From NCBI RefSeq assembly GCF_022539665.2, contig NC_081333.1:9298971-9362970 (forward strand): a stretch of DNA of 64,000 bases, written 5' to 3'. The first letter of the stretch is position 1; the number at the start of each line of letters is the position of its first letter. Below, in pieces: positions 1-12,133 of this stretch. Below the pieces are notes generated by a model, which searched no databases, was not told where the DNA came from, and saw only the letters and a list, made by a program, of their open reading frames with translations. The position numbers and the translations under genes were made by a program. Source of the stretch: Daphnia carinata. Lineage: Eukaryota; Arthropoda; Branchiopoda; Diplostraca; Daphniidae.

Positions 1-3000
1 CGGCTGGTGCGAGCCTAGCCGTCACTGTCTGTCCAGGATCGGATCCAACGCAACGGAATCCGATGAACCATCGCAATGTTATTTGGATGCGAAAAAGACA
101 ACAACCGCCTTCCTGACTCTGAATCCACCACAGTGTATCAATTGTTCAAATCACATTTCGTGCCATCAGTGTGTGGTAGACAGTTCGTGCGAATGGCTGG
201 TAGATGAAGCCTATTGCACGCGACGTGGAAGGTATATCAACGGTTTCGCTTTTTGTGTTTTATCTATATTATCTGACATTCTCATTTATCACCAGATTTG
301 CTGGTGCTGTACAAGCAGCAGGAGAATGTCCGGTGCCTTGTAACGAACGAAAGGGATGTTCTTCATGTTTGGGCGAACCGGGTCGTTGCACTTGGTGTGA
401 AGAGACGCAAACATGTTTTGTTTTCTCCAGTTATATAGGTACTTTTTCAATTGCTAATCCTATAAGTTCTTTGGTGAATTCAAAATTGTTTAATTTCGAT
501 TTCAGTGGTTTATCAATTCGGAATGTGTCGGGAGTGGGTCGATGTTGAAGCACAGTCACATTTGGACGGAGGAGTGCTGTCTGGCCGGACATCTCTACGG
601 GGGGATATCGGTGGTCTCCCCGAATCGATGATGATGGTTGGAACTGGGAAATCACTATCATCCGTCAACGGCAGCCGCAACGGAATCAGCGCTGGGCGTT
701 GTAAATCGTGCGAAAGGAAACAGAGCTGTTCCAGCTGTTTGGTTGATTTGGGCTGCGGTTGGTGTTACTATAGCAACAACCCCATGATTGGCGTCTGTAA
801 AACTGGAGATTTCCATTCACCCGCTGCTGGTAAAATTTAATCATTAACATATTGTTTTATTACGTCAAGTAGGATAGCTTTGTTTTGCGACTGCAGGTAA
901 TTGCTCGGTTTTGTTGGGTGATACACCATCACCACCATCGTCTTTGCTGATGGCGCCACACGATCACAGCCATCCTGTTTGGAATTGGGCCTATGCCCAG
1001 TGTCCCGACGTCGATGAATGCTCTTTAGGCCAACACGATTGCCATCCCGACGCAGCTTGTCTCAATACTCCGGGCTCCTATCTTTGTGCGTGTAAGAAAG
1101 GCTATATCGGCGATGGGAAAACGTTTTGTGAACGCACCTGTTTTGAGGATTGCGTTCATGGCCGTTGTTCTGGCCCACCCGATTTTCAGTGCGAATGCGA
1201 GCTCGGTTGGACCGGTTCAGATTGCCAAGAAGACTGTGGTTGTTTTGGTCATTCAACATGTTATCAAGGGATTGGCACATGTGATCATTGCCAAGACCTG
1301 ACTGATGGTAAGTTGCCGAATTAAAAGCAGACGACAATAAAGAATTGACTTTATTCTGTGTGATCTAGGTATGAACTGTGAGCTATGCAGGGCTGGTAGC
1401 TACGGTAATGCCACTACTTCAGAGGGCTGTCAACTTTGTCAGTGGTAAGAAATGAGGTAAAAATAAAAAATAAGAATAAACCAATGTAATATTTTCGTCC
1501 AAAATAGCAATGGTCATGCCAATGGGACTGCTGGGATCTGTAATCCAACAACAGGCCAGTGTTACTGTCAGGACGAGACTGAAGGGAATAAATGCGAATT
1601 GTGCAAACCTGGTTATTACGGTGATCCACGTCATGGCGGTACCTGCTATCGTCAATGTTCGTCTCGTGGAATCCTTTCTTCTATCACTAACGGCAGCTTG
1701 GGGAGTTACTCGGCACCCGACAGTCGCAACATTTATCGCCATTCCAAGAACGAGATGGAAGTGCAAGATTGCGTTTGGGTTCTCAACACGCACAATTCCG
1801 TCAGAGGAGTGACGGTCGGATTAGGAGGAGACGGACCCAAAGCTAAAGAAGCTATTATCCAGCTGACGATCCATCAAGGAGCTCGTATATTATGTCCCAC
1901 GAATTACGTCTACGTTTATGACGGCCTGCCCGATTTCATGTCCCTGGAAAATGGATGGACAAGACAAAATCACTTGCTTGGAGCTTACTGCTCACCGCAA
2001 ACGGTCTTCCCGCTCAACGTCCATGCCCATTCAGGCATTATGACCATATTTTATCGAAGGAATGACGTCAAGCAGGGGTATGTCATTGTAAATAACGTTT
2101 CATTCGTTTTCATAAGCATCATGGTTCTTATCTATCTCTAGGTTTAATGCATCTTTTACTGTACTTTCCTGCCCTGCTAACTGCCTCCCACCTCGCCAGT
2201 GTGTTGCTGGTAAATGCAGTTGCCCGTCTGGCTGGGTTGGTACAGACTGCGAAGGACAAGTTTGCCCAAACGATTGCTTCTCTCAGCTCGACCATGGAAA
2301 GTGCGACATGAGCGCCGGTCGCTGTCTCTGCCAGAAAGGCTTCGCTGGTGCCGATTGTAGCCAAGCTCGACGCCGTTCTTCCATCGTCGTTACAGAGTTG
2401 ATCGACCCTCACAAACTGACGGAAGGTCTGGAGCATTTGAAAACAGTGCTGCCCAGATTGGGTCATAGTCTGGCCGTCGATCATCGCGGTTCACTTTGGC
2501 TTTTCGGGGGCTACTCCATGTCGCGCGGACCGTTGAATGATATACGAGAATTTGAAACGAAGAATCTCACATGGCTTCAGGTAACTGTTCATATTCAGCC
2601 GGGCGTGGGGGGTGGAGAGTCATCTCTTCCACCTGAACGTTATTTCCATTCTGCCGAGTACGTCAACTCGCAACGAAGTCTTTACGTTTATGGTGGCATG
2701 GGTCATCGCGATCGTGCCTCCAGCGCTTTCCTCTCGGATTTTTGGAAGTTCGACATCAATTCAAGACGTTGGATGGAAATCGGAACGCGTGGCGTCGTCC
2801 CTCCGCTAGCAGGGCACACGTTGTCGTTGAGACATGACGGTGAACACCAAACACTGCTACTAGTAGGCGGATTCAGTCCGGAATATGGTTTTATGGAGAA
2901 AGTGATGGAATTCAGTCCTGAAAATGGTACTTGGACTGTCCTGAATACAACTGGAACACCACCCATTGGTACGAAATATTGTTTCTAACATTTTATATAT

Positions 3001-6000
3001 TTTAACTATTATTTCGTGTTCTCTTTTTGTAGGAATTTACGGACATAGCGCAGTGTTCCACGTCTCGACGCGGAGCCTCTACATCTACGGCGGAATGCTG
3101 TACAAAGTGGATAAAGTTGTCCCGTCCAACGAATTGTACGCTCTTCATTTCCCCAGTCGACGCTGGTCGTTGCTGACTGTCGACCGGGATTCGAATCCGC
3201 CCGAACTTGCGATGCCTCGTGCCCGTTATCTGCACGCCGCCGTCACCACAGAAGACTACATGCTCATCATCGGCGGCCAAACGGAGCCAACCAATAGCTC
3301 GGACACTCTAATGGCCTACTCGTACGCTTGCAACACCTGGATCAATCTCGCCCAGCAGAAGAACAACGCCGTCGAGCTCATCGGCAGCCCATTGGCTCCG
3401 GCCGTAGGTCTGGCTGCAACTCGACATCCAGCCAGCGGCTCGGTTTATATCATGGGAGGAATGTGGGCGGGTGCGGCCCAAGGAACGCTCATCAAACTTG
3501 AAGTGCCGGACGACCTCTGCGCACTGTGGAGCAATAGCAAGCTGAAATGTAAAGCCACTCCGGGCTGTTCTTATTGCGCCGTCTACGAGCCATCCGGATC
3601 CAATGCCACTTTTTGCTACTCGACATCAAAGATATCGCCGGAACGCTGCACTCAACCTCAAGGAGTCCTCGAATTCTCCAAAGGAGCTGCCTGTGGGCCG
3701 GAGCGCGTGGCCAGTAGAGATTGCTATCAGCACGCTTCTTGCAGCGAATGTCTTGGCGAATGGCCCATCTACCGTGGACTGCCACAATCTTGCCAATGGT
3801 GCACCAACTGTAAATCGGGACGTTGTGTACCTTACGGGGCCGACTGCCAGGAAGAGAATCGATGCGAAGTCAAACAGCGTGATACGGTCGATGCCGCCCA
3901 GTGCCACGAAAGATCTTGCCCAGCTTCCGATTGTGATAAATGTAAAGATTTGGGACGATGCATGTGGACCCGTCAGGTATCAAGAGATGAGATCTTTATT
4001 TTATAAATCAATGTTTAATTTTTAAATCGAATTTTTAGGTTGTTCGAACTAGCGAATTAAGTCGCAAATTGCATACTCTACCAATCTATGAATGGAATTG
4101 CGTTGGCCGTAACATCAAAGACAGTTCTTCATTCTTGGTGGTTAGCATGCCACCACAGCAGTGTCCTCTTCGTTGCTATCAACATAATGGCTGTAGAGAG
4201 TGCCTGGAATCCACCGGTGGCGAAGGTGGTTGGCACGAATGTCGATGGTCTACAGCACTTGGTCAATGCGTGGCACCCAGTTATCAGTCGCTGCAATGCG
4301 TGGGGGGAATGTGTGGTGCTATTTTACAAGGATCCGCCAATTCAGCCTGCCCCAGACCTTGTTCCCAGTTCACGCAATGTTCCACTTGTCATCAGCAACC
4401 TCACTGTGGTTGGTGTTCATTAGATTCCGCACCTGTTGGAGGCATCGGGTTGTGCAGCCGTGGTACACTAGAAGGTCCGCTAGATGGTTCTTGTTCATCA
4501 CTGGACTACACGCGCGTTCTCGATCGGATTAATGTGACGGCCATCACACAACAACGTAAACCGTCTCAGAGCAAATTAGCATCATCGGCTTCGCTTCTGG
4601 AGAAAGCTACTACATGGAACTACCAAAGTTGTCCGGCAGAAAACGAATGCCTTAACGGCCATCATTCTTGCGATGCCCGTTCGGAACGATGCCTTGACCG
4701 TCCTGACGGATTCGAGTGTCTTTGCTCAGATGGTTACGTCTCGGAAAATCAAATTTGCCGGCCAGTGTGCCCTCAGGTAAAACCTGTTTTCTAATAATTA
4801 CAACTTATTCGATTAACTCTCGTAAATGTTGCACACAGGGATGCGTCCATGGAGATTGTCTCGAACCGAACGTGTGTCGCTGCCATTTTGGTTTTGTTGG
4901 TGCTAATTGTAGTACCCAATGCAAGTGTAACGGGCATTCAGAATGTGCTGGACCAGAAGCGGATCAGTTGGATGTTTGCCTTGATTGCCTCAATAACACC
5001 ATGGGCCCACAGTGCACGCGTTGCCGACCGCTCTTTGTTGGCGATCCGCGTAACAATGGCCAATGCATCTCTTGTCTGGAATACTGTAATGGCCACACAC
5101 CCATCTGCCACGGACATAATTTATCTTTATCTAATCTATCCCCGCAAACCACGAGCGAATTGTTCTTACTGCAATCGGCTGGCTGGAGTAAGACGGCCGA
5201 GGCCGCTTGGGTGCGTCTCATCGGCGAAGGTCCAAAAACGCAAGCCATTTGTCACGCCTGCTCCAACTCGACCATGGGAGAAAAATGCGAAGAATGCATT
5301 CCTGGCAATTTTAGGGGCGTCGAGGACCGCAGAAAGCCATGTCGTCCGTGTGAGTGTCACGGCCACGGTGACATTTGCCATCCAGTGACAGGAGAATCGT
5401 GCAACTGTCAAAACAATACGGAATCCGACCCTCAATGTCGAAGTGGCACTTCATTCGCAAGTTTAGGTCTACCCGGAAGATCATTGTCCGGTGGATCACC
5501 AGGTTTACTTCCTACACCAATACCTTGCTGGTCGCTTCAGTGTGACAAATGCAAAGAATATTACCTGGGCACCCCGACGCAGGGGCATCAATGTTACCGT
5601 CAAATGTCCGTCGACACCGAATACTGTCTCGATCCTGAAACTCAAGAAGAATGCAACCGGAAGCCGACGCCGCTTCATACTCGACGTCCCGTCTTTTTCG
5701 CAATTCAACCCAAGTTCCTAAACGTCGATATTCGGTTGCTAGTCGATGTGGCCCAAGGTGGCGTTGACTTGTTTTTCGCACCTCGCGACGACATGTTCAT
5801 CGTCCGACAAGATCCCTTACATCCTAATGGCCATCGCGTTGAATTGGATCCAAAATACATCATCATCACTGGTAAATGCAGCAACGTAATGAACGCTAAG
5901 CAAATGTAACGCATCTTTTATTGCTATTAGGTTCGCTGGCTTTCGATCACAGTGGCCAACCTTTGGTCCAGCATCCCAATACGTCCATTCCGGTGGAACG

Positions 6001-6862
6001 ATTGGTGAACAACACTTCGGACCGCTACACCTTGTCGTACCACATTGTAGAGAAGATGGCCAGCGGGTTGACGACGTTTTTGACAGTAACGGATCCGTTT
6101 AGTGTCGTCATCGTCCGAGGTCTGCAGAATCGGCTCGTCTTGACCTTGCCCCAAGACCGACACGATCTCCGCTCGACGCGCTTTTACATCCTCATCCAGG
6201 GAGTGGGCAGCTCGTCAACAGAAGCCACTCTGGGCTCTCTCTTTTTCCGACAAGATCAACCGCGAATCGACCTTTTTGTCTTCTTCTCCGTTTTCTTCTC
6301 CTGTTTCTTCCTGTTCTTGGCCGTCTCCGTAGTTGCATGGAAAGCCAAACAAGCTATCGAAGGCCGACGGGCCCGCGAAAGGCAAGCTGTTGAGATGGAG
6401 CACATGGCTCGACGTCCGTTCGCTACCGTTTCTGTTTTTCTTGAAGCCACGTTACGTGGCCAAAAGCGATTACGAGACGGCAAACGTGCTGGGCAGAATG
6501 TCGGACTTCAAGTTCATCACACGACGCTAACAGCTCAACTATGCTCTCCCCTGCGGTGGAAGCGGAGGAGTGCCTCGCGGCCAGATCATCACTCGCAAGT
6601 GCATCATGAGTTCCACGGGGCAAGCGTTCTGACCGAACAAGACTCGGTCGGACGTTTGGCTGGTGCAAACATAGGACTCCAACCTCGCCATATAGATATC
6701 CGTCCGTTAGCTGTGGAACCGACAGCTGACGGGGTTGCAGCCATTGCCACACTCATCGTCCAGCTTCCTGGTGGTAGACTTGCACGTACTCAGCTGACAT
6801 TGGCATCCGCTTTGGTTCTTCCGCCACGTAATCGATCGAATTATCCGACCACGGAATTTTAA
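1..6862 (+). CDS. Megf8: MEGF8 orthologue, 3' part (left end cut by window)
   Basis: Large single-pass cell-surface protein; in vertebrates MEGF8 works with an E3 ligase to dampen Hedgehog signalling by removing Smoothened (family knowledge). Exons read here: 1-231, 296-438, 506-829, 897-1307, 1369-1444, 1508-2077, 2142-2968, 3033-3976, 4039-4776, 4839-5871, 5931-6862; from base 2 they give 2075 residues and a TAA stop. Order of domains: PSI cysteine modules (1-830), a calcium-binding EGF starting D-V-D-E-C near 1007, laminin-type EGFs (1130-1640), a CUB domain (about 1650-2175), EGFs, six kelch repeats with paired glycines such as LWLFGGY, YVYGGM and LYIYGGM (2455-3520), five PSI-like modules (3515-4500), EGF and laminin-EGF modules (4640-5580), a juxtamembrane domain, one hydrophobic segment (about 6265-6342) and a cytoplasmic tail. 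The order matches the C-terminal two-thirds of MEGF8; Attractin lacks this second kelch/PSI/EGF block. The N-terminal part lies outside the window. Confidence 0.93.
6404..6424 (+). other. Cytoplasmic MASRPFA-like motif of MEGF8 tail
   Basis: The seven codons read M-A-R-R-P-F-A, followed by T-V-S-V, about 20 residues after the membrane segment. In vertebrate MEGF8 and Attractin the equivalent MASRPFA motif is needed for binding the E3 ligase MGRN1 (family knowledge). Only the third residue differs (S to R), so the ligase-docking site is probably kept. Confidence 0.75.
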
Positions 6863-7430
6863 AGATAAGTTTTGCTTTTCTGTTTTTATTATTTTTCTTT
6901 AACTTAATCGTCGTGTCTGACAACTGTTTATATTTGAATAATTTTTCGACTCATTTTTCCTCCGTATTACCTCGCGTTTTTCTGTGTGTTTTCTCTCCGT
7001 TGTATTTTGTAATTTATCCGAACAAGTATGATGTACAAATACGGTCTCGTCGACGTATTTCATGTGCAAATTGCTACAATGACGTAGCAGCTAATTTCCC
7101 CTTAACCGCCAGTAAAACATGACGAATTTTCTTTTTTTACCAATTCATGTGATATATCACGGGCCATAATTGATATTGTACTGCTGATTAGGCACAATAA
7201 GTTCCTCTGTTTGGCAAGCGTACCACCGTTCCGTTGCGACCTACCGTTTTATGTAATACTTTCTCCCTTTCTATTTTTTTACGATAAACGTCAAAACAAA
7301 AGAAAAAAAATTACAAAAAGTGTATATATTCAAAAAAGTGAATAAATACATTTTTTTCCCACCGAAAACTAGAAAAAATACCGCCGTAAAATAATTCTGA
7401 AATCACGAAATTCTTATCTTATTTACAACG
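6863..7430. other. Shared 3' flank of convergent MEGF8 and Oatp
   Basis: No coding sequence seen. AT-rich 3' untranslated sequence of MEGF8 (+) meeting the 3' end of Oatp (-), with 568 bases between the two stop codons. T-rich runs and a poly(A) signal at 7341 are the only features. Confidence 0.6.
7341..7346 (+). promoter_or_regulatory. Candidate poly(A) signal for MEGF8
   Basis: AATAAA about 480 bases after the MEGF8 stop codon, followed within 10 bases by a T-rich run. Placement is plausible; usage is inferred. Confidence 0.45.
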
Positions 7431-10400
7431 TTAAGATCGATCGACAATCGTGTTGTCGTAAGCGTAAATTTCTTTGGTTTTTGCCTCTGGATTAACTGTT
7501 GTTGCAGGGCCACCGTTGACTTGTTTGGCAGTTTTCACTGGTGGTGTGTAAAACCACCAAGCCAAGATGGAGAACAAAAATGTTAAACCTTTAACGACCA
7601 GCGCTAGACCAACCATCGCTCTATAGAGGTAAAATGAAATATTTGTAACATTTCTTTACAGTTTTGCAATGCAATTTTTACCTGCTAAATGAATAATTGT
7701 TGTAAATTAAACAAGATCCGCTATTTTCCGAGTTGCCATTGCAGTCGTTTGTGTGCGTCCACAAGACGCAAGAACTGTCTATGAACAACCCGAAGATCAT
7801 GGGGCCTGGGATAGCACCTACGAAAATGAAATTTGGATTCTTGATCCAGCACTTTGCCATGTGTCATGCGTAAAGTACTTACCGAAAAGCCGCCATATAA
7901 TCATCTGGGTTCCTAATGCGAAGGCTCTTCGATTGTGTGGCACACTCCTTGCAATGGGCATCAAGTAGGTTGTTTTTTTTTTTTAAAGAATTTCATTATA
8001 CTCTATTACCTTAATGTAGCCGAAAGAATAGGCATACTGTTTGCGAAAACAAGTGCCAGGAAAATGAATAGCAAAACTGTGAATAGGTAGAGTTGATAAT
8101 TGCATTTAGAGGACGTGCATGTCTGACGAGCTGCCATGACGTCCACCTCTGTGCCTCCAACGACCTTCATCCTTTTATATTCCGGGGAATTTATGCACGA
8201 GCAATTGGAGTACACCTAAATGCGATCTTTGTAACTATCTGTTGACATTTCTTTCGAAACAGGAAGTAGAATTAATCCTTACGCCGAAGGATTTGGATTT
8301 CAATCCGTCGACCACTGTCTCGTGAAACGATGTGCATCCAGCATGGCAAGGAGAATAGTAGACGATGTTATCGATACCACAAACAGGGCTATAAGTATCT
8401 AATGAGCAGGAACAATTGGCATTGCAATCAGATACGATATTTAATTCCTGTTTCCCACTTTAAAAAATAAGTTAGCGTTATTCATTAATTATTTTTAATT
8501 ATTTTGTAAATCTAGTTTACCTGTAAGGAACTGTCACTCCGGCAAAGTCTTGATTGGGACAATAGACCTGTTATCAGAAGATGAAGGGGTAATTCAAGTT
8601 TCGATTTAAAATCCTTGATTTCAGATACCATAAAGGCCAATGAAAAGATGAAACTGAGGGACACCCAGAAACACGACATTTTCAAGATGGACCTTGGACG
8701 CATGCGATAGTGCTTAATTAGATAACCACCAGTGTAGGAAGCGCCACACCCACAAGGTATAACTAGTCCACCTAATTTTTCGCAATTGTATCGTTACCGA
8801 ATTTTTTTTAGAAAGATAAAAAATTATTCTACCAACGATAACAGCAGTCATGGCGGGTGACAATGAAAACTGGCTTTCAATTATCTTCGGTAAGAATGCA
8901 CCAAAACCTGCCAGTAGCATTGCCTCGCACGATTGCTCCAGGCAAATGAATAAAAACGTCCAACGTGTAGCTAATTCTTTGATTGCTGTAGGCAACTCTC
9001 GCAAGCTTTGGCCAACACTTATTGCCGCATCTGTTAGGCAGAGATGGTTTAGTCCAGATTATAGTCATCTGCTTTTCAAATTACCTTGCGTGGTGGTTTC
9101 GGCATCATTTTTGGAATCATACTCTTCATCCTCGTCCGGGAGTTCTGTTTTGGAATCTTCCGCTTCCTTCGCTGCGGCCAGTGCTTTCGCACCTGTGGAA
9201 AGTTATGGTAAAATGAAAAAGAAATATTGTTACTAACTAAGCGTCAAGGTTTCTAGAATGGAAACGAATGAAGTCACCAGGTAATTCGCTAGGGAAAGCC
9301 AACAGGGGAATGGCGGCGATGCAAAGTAGCGTTCCAGCGATGACGAAACCAAGCCACCATGCTCCCACCCAAACGCTGCTTCCCGGCGCCATTCCCACCC
9401 TTTTTGGAAAATGATATGTTGAGCTAAAATAATGATTACGAATTGAGTAAGCATTCGGACGGGAAAAACCCACTCTTTAGCTGAGATCTTATCGACGTCG
9501 ACGTAAAGACGAAGTAATTGCCCGCCAGCAATATAGCCAAGAGCGGGACCTAGCATTGTGCTTCCGTAAAAAACTCCTGCGAAAAAAAATGTTCACGTTA
9601 TTTATTGCACATGTGATGTCATTTCCGCTTTGGGAAGTTATATTCACCGCTGTAGATCGGTTGCATTTTGTGGCTGACCTTGAGTATACAAAAGTAATTA
9701 AGGTAAGCATTTGAAGGAATCATTGTTAAGAAAAACGACTGACATTTTCATCTATGAAGGCTGTTCCGAGGGTGTACAGCGGAGCTCCTCCAGCACCCAT
9801 AATAAGCTGCGCCATTAAAAAGACGTACTTGAACTTCTGTAAGGATATTCCATCATTCAGTGTTGTTATGTGATCCGCAGTTGAGCAACTGGCATTCACT
9901 GACGGCGATAAGGAACAAGTGCCGACGACTTGTTGTTTGACAGAAGCCTATGCACAAAACAACCATGGATCGCTTTTGTTATTGTATTTTTGAGTCAGGT
10001 AATAAACCTGGTAGAGTCCAGACGCCAAATGAGGAGTGGCAAACACGAACGAGCCTATGCCCAACAACAAAACACCGTAGCCGACCCAACGCGGTTTGCA
10101 TGCACCTTTACGACCTCCTAGATAAGAAACTGGCAGAACCTATACATGAGTATTAAATTTTAAGATGTCAAATAACAGAAAATGTTCTTTAAAGTCATTA
10201 AAACTTGCAGTCAAAAATGAAGCGATATCATAGCAGCCGATAATCATCCCGCTGTCCGTTGACGTGAGTTCGTACCGCCGCTAGACGCAAAAACACAGGT
10301 ATGAACTTGAAAATCATAGCGAATTTGTAATAACCGTTACCTCTATTGTGCTGACGCAAACGTTGAGAAGGCCATTGATTAAAAAACCTGTTTGAAAAGC

Positions 10401-10847
10401 AATTATTACTATAGCCGGCTGAATAATGTAACACTAGGAGGTAGGTCATTTCAGGGTTCAGTGGTCCAGTTTATTATTTAAATCACGTCGACCGGTGATC
10501 CATCTAAAATTAGAAAACTGGGCATTGTTTTTGTCAGCTTTCCCAGCACATTCATCTTAGAAATATGTTGTTTTGAAATTGCCAAAATAATAGCCAATTT
10601 ACTAAAACTTTCAGATACAAACTCTGCAGTAATTAGTTTCTAGATTACGCAAGAAAATATCTTTGTTCTTACTTTGAAAGCCGCCGGCCCAACAGATCCA
10701 GAATAAAAAGGATTTTGATGTAGATAGGCGTTGTAGGAATCTCGGTTTCCAGCAGTACCATCCACATTGTCCTCCGACGTCATCCAAATCCGCAGTCGAC
10801 GCTGGATCCGAGGATTTGGCATTGTTGATGGTATTCGCCATTTCCAT
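7431..10847 (-). CDS. Oatp: Organic anion transporting polypeptide (SLCO/Oatp family)
   Basis: Twelve-pass plasma-membrane transporter for amphipathic organic anions such as steroid conjugates, eicosanoids and xenobiotics (family knowledge). Seventeen exons from high to low coordinate: 10673-10847, 10341-10387, 10209-10280, 10008-10139, 9744-9947, 9648-9678, 9474-9576, 9278-9399, 9085-9192, 8833-9030, 8629-8762, 8521-8567, 8283-8457, 8010-8215, 7883-7947, 7682-7817, 7431-7620; total 2145 bases, 714 aa. The ATG at 10847 sits in ACCATGG. Recognisable: STIERRYEL after TM1, [13 protein letters not shown], the superfamily signature as [10 protein letters not shown] (the usual Arg before W is Val), and a cysteine-rich Kazal-like loop (8010-8567) with SPVCG and SPCHAGC. 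After the loop comes LRSVP...FALG, then [10 protein letters not shown]. An acidic loop (9085-9192) follows TM6. The intron at 10140-10208 is GC-AG. Length is normal. The exact paralogue (Oatp30B-like or other) is not resolved. Confidence 0.94.
10140..10208 (-). other. GC-AG intron in Oatp
   Basis: On the minus strand the exon ends ...TTGACT and the intron begins GCAAGT. The acceptor is TATAG followed by GTTCTGCC. Only this donor keeps frame: it joins DIASFLT to VLPVSYLGG, which matches the conserved Oatp TM2 region, and makes the whole CDS divisible by three. The nearby GT four bases on would break the frame. Confidence 0.8.
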
Positions 10848-12133
10848 GGTTCCTGCCAAGTCTCACTGCAGAAACGTTTGCTACGTTTCGTCCAAGGTGC
10901 GAACGCGAGATGACTAGTTTAAAGGGAAAGTACAAGGCACCACTCAAATTCGTCACGAAACCAGCAGACGAGTTTGATTCCACACGGGTCTTCTAAAAAG
11001 TGAGAGTAACTTGCACAGTAACCACCACCAGCAGTACTGGCGGCCTATTTACTACTTTCTCCTTTCATTCTGCGTTCGTACTGTTTTCACTCACGAGCAC
11101 AATTAGGGCGAGACAGCAAAAGGACTATTGTCGTTGCTGGATTGCAAGATTTCTTTTTGGAATTTGAGCCTGACTTATTCTAACAATGCCAGACTTTGTA
11201 GACGAGTTGCCTCTACCGAAGAAGAATCACGATTAAGACGAAACAGCAGTTGACCAGCAGACAAAGTTCGAACGTACATTTCAAGTAAAACTGGTTAACA
11301 ATGTCTTATAATGCAACAGGTAGTGCAGTTAAATAGGAAAGGCTTTTCTGTTCGTTGCACAACAGTCAATGTGAGGGTCCACGAGGGGCGGTCCTAAACA
11401 TGAAACTTCCTCCCAAAACGAAAGGCAGAGTGACGCAATTCCCTTAAGTTACGTGATTGATCTTAAGGTAGTCCTGCAAAACACGCAGGCGCCGTCTGTC
11501 TCTTCCCTCGACAACTGTGTAATGCTATTCACGTTTCTTTTTTTTATAGTTTAACTGTTTTTGTTTGTTTTGATTTTTTTAGAGTTAGCCGTGGGTACTA
11601 CCAACTCAGAGGCAACAGCAGACAGGTAGAAAATGCAGGCATTGCTCGCGCTAGGAGCCTTGGATCTGCTTAACATGGGAGATAGTTAAGAAACTGCACA
11701 TCTTCCGTGTCACAGCCGAACACGACAAGGTAAATGGTACCGCATTTTCTTCCAGTCTCTCGCCTCTCACTTAGGAATGATGAATATTTCCAGTACTTAC
11801 GATTTGTTTACCTCGCCGTAGGTAATGTAGAAGGCTGAGGGAAAGCCGTAGCGAAGATGAGTCCGCTACGGAAGATATCATATTGGCAATTGGATTCGCA
11901 CTACACTACACGCACTCGGTTCCGTCGGTAAGACAAGACGTATGTACGTTCATCAAGCTTTTACCCGGCTTACTCTAATGTATTCTGCATCTTTAATTTT
12001 TCACATTAATTCCTAATCCCTAAAAAAAAAAAAAATATATTTTTCGCCTAATCTACTTGTTTGCGAATTCTATAAGAGTCCTAAAACAAACAAAAGCGGA
12101 ATAACAATACGAAATTCATGATCGAAAAGAATT
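10848..12133. other. Intergenic: Oatp 5' flank and GCLC 3' flank
   Basis: No convincing coding sequence on either strand. It must hold the Oatp promoter and any 5' untranslated exons, plus the 3' untranslated end of GCLC; I could not place a transcription start. A short A-run lies near 12021. Confidence 0.5.

Noticed and set aside
3190-3200. GATTCGAATCC resembling a tRNA T-loop
   Set aside because: It lies inside the MEGF8 kelch coding exon and no tRNA fold surrounds it. No tRNA was seen elsewhere.
6460-6540. Frameshift in the MEGF8 tail
   Set aside because: Another frame reads briefly ([15 protein letters not shown]) but stops soon, while the main frame stays open to a family-like C-terminal block, so no frameshift is needed.
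10388-10418. Oatp exon 2 extended upstream to read [11 protein letters not shown] (a membrane-like segment)
   Set aside because: The extension keeps frame with the downstream exon but not with exon 1 (phase 1). The shorter exon starting at 10387 joins correctly, gives the expected TM1 length and makes the CDS divisible by three.
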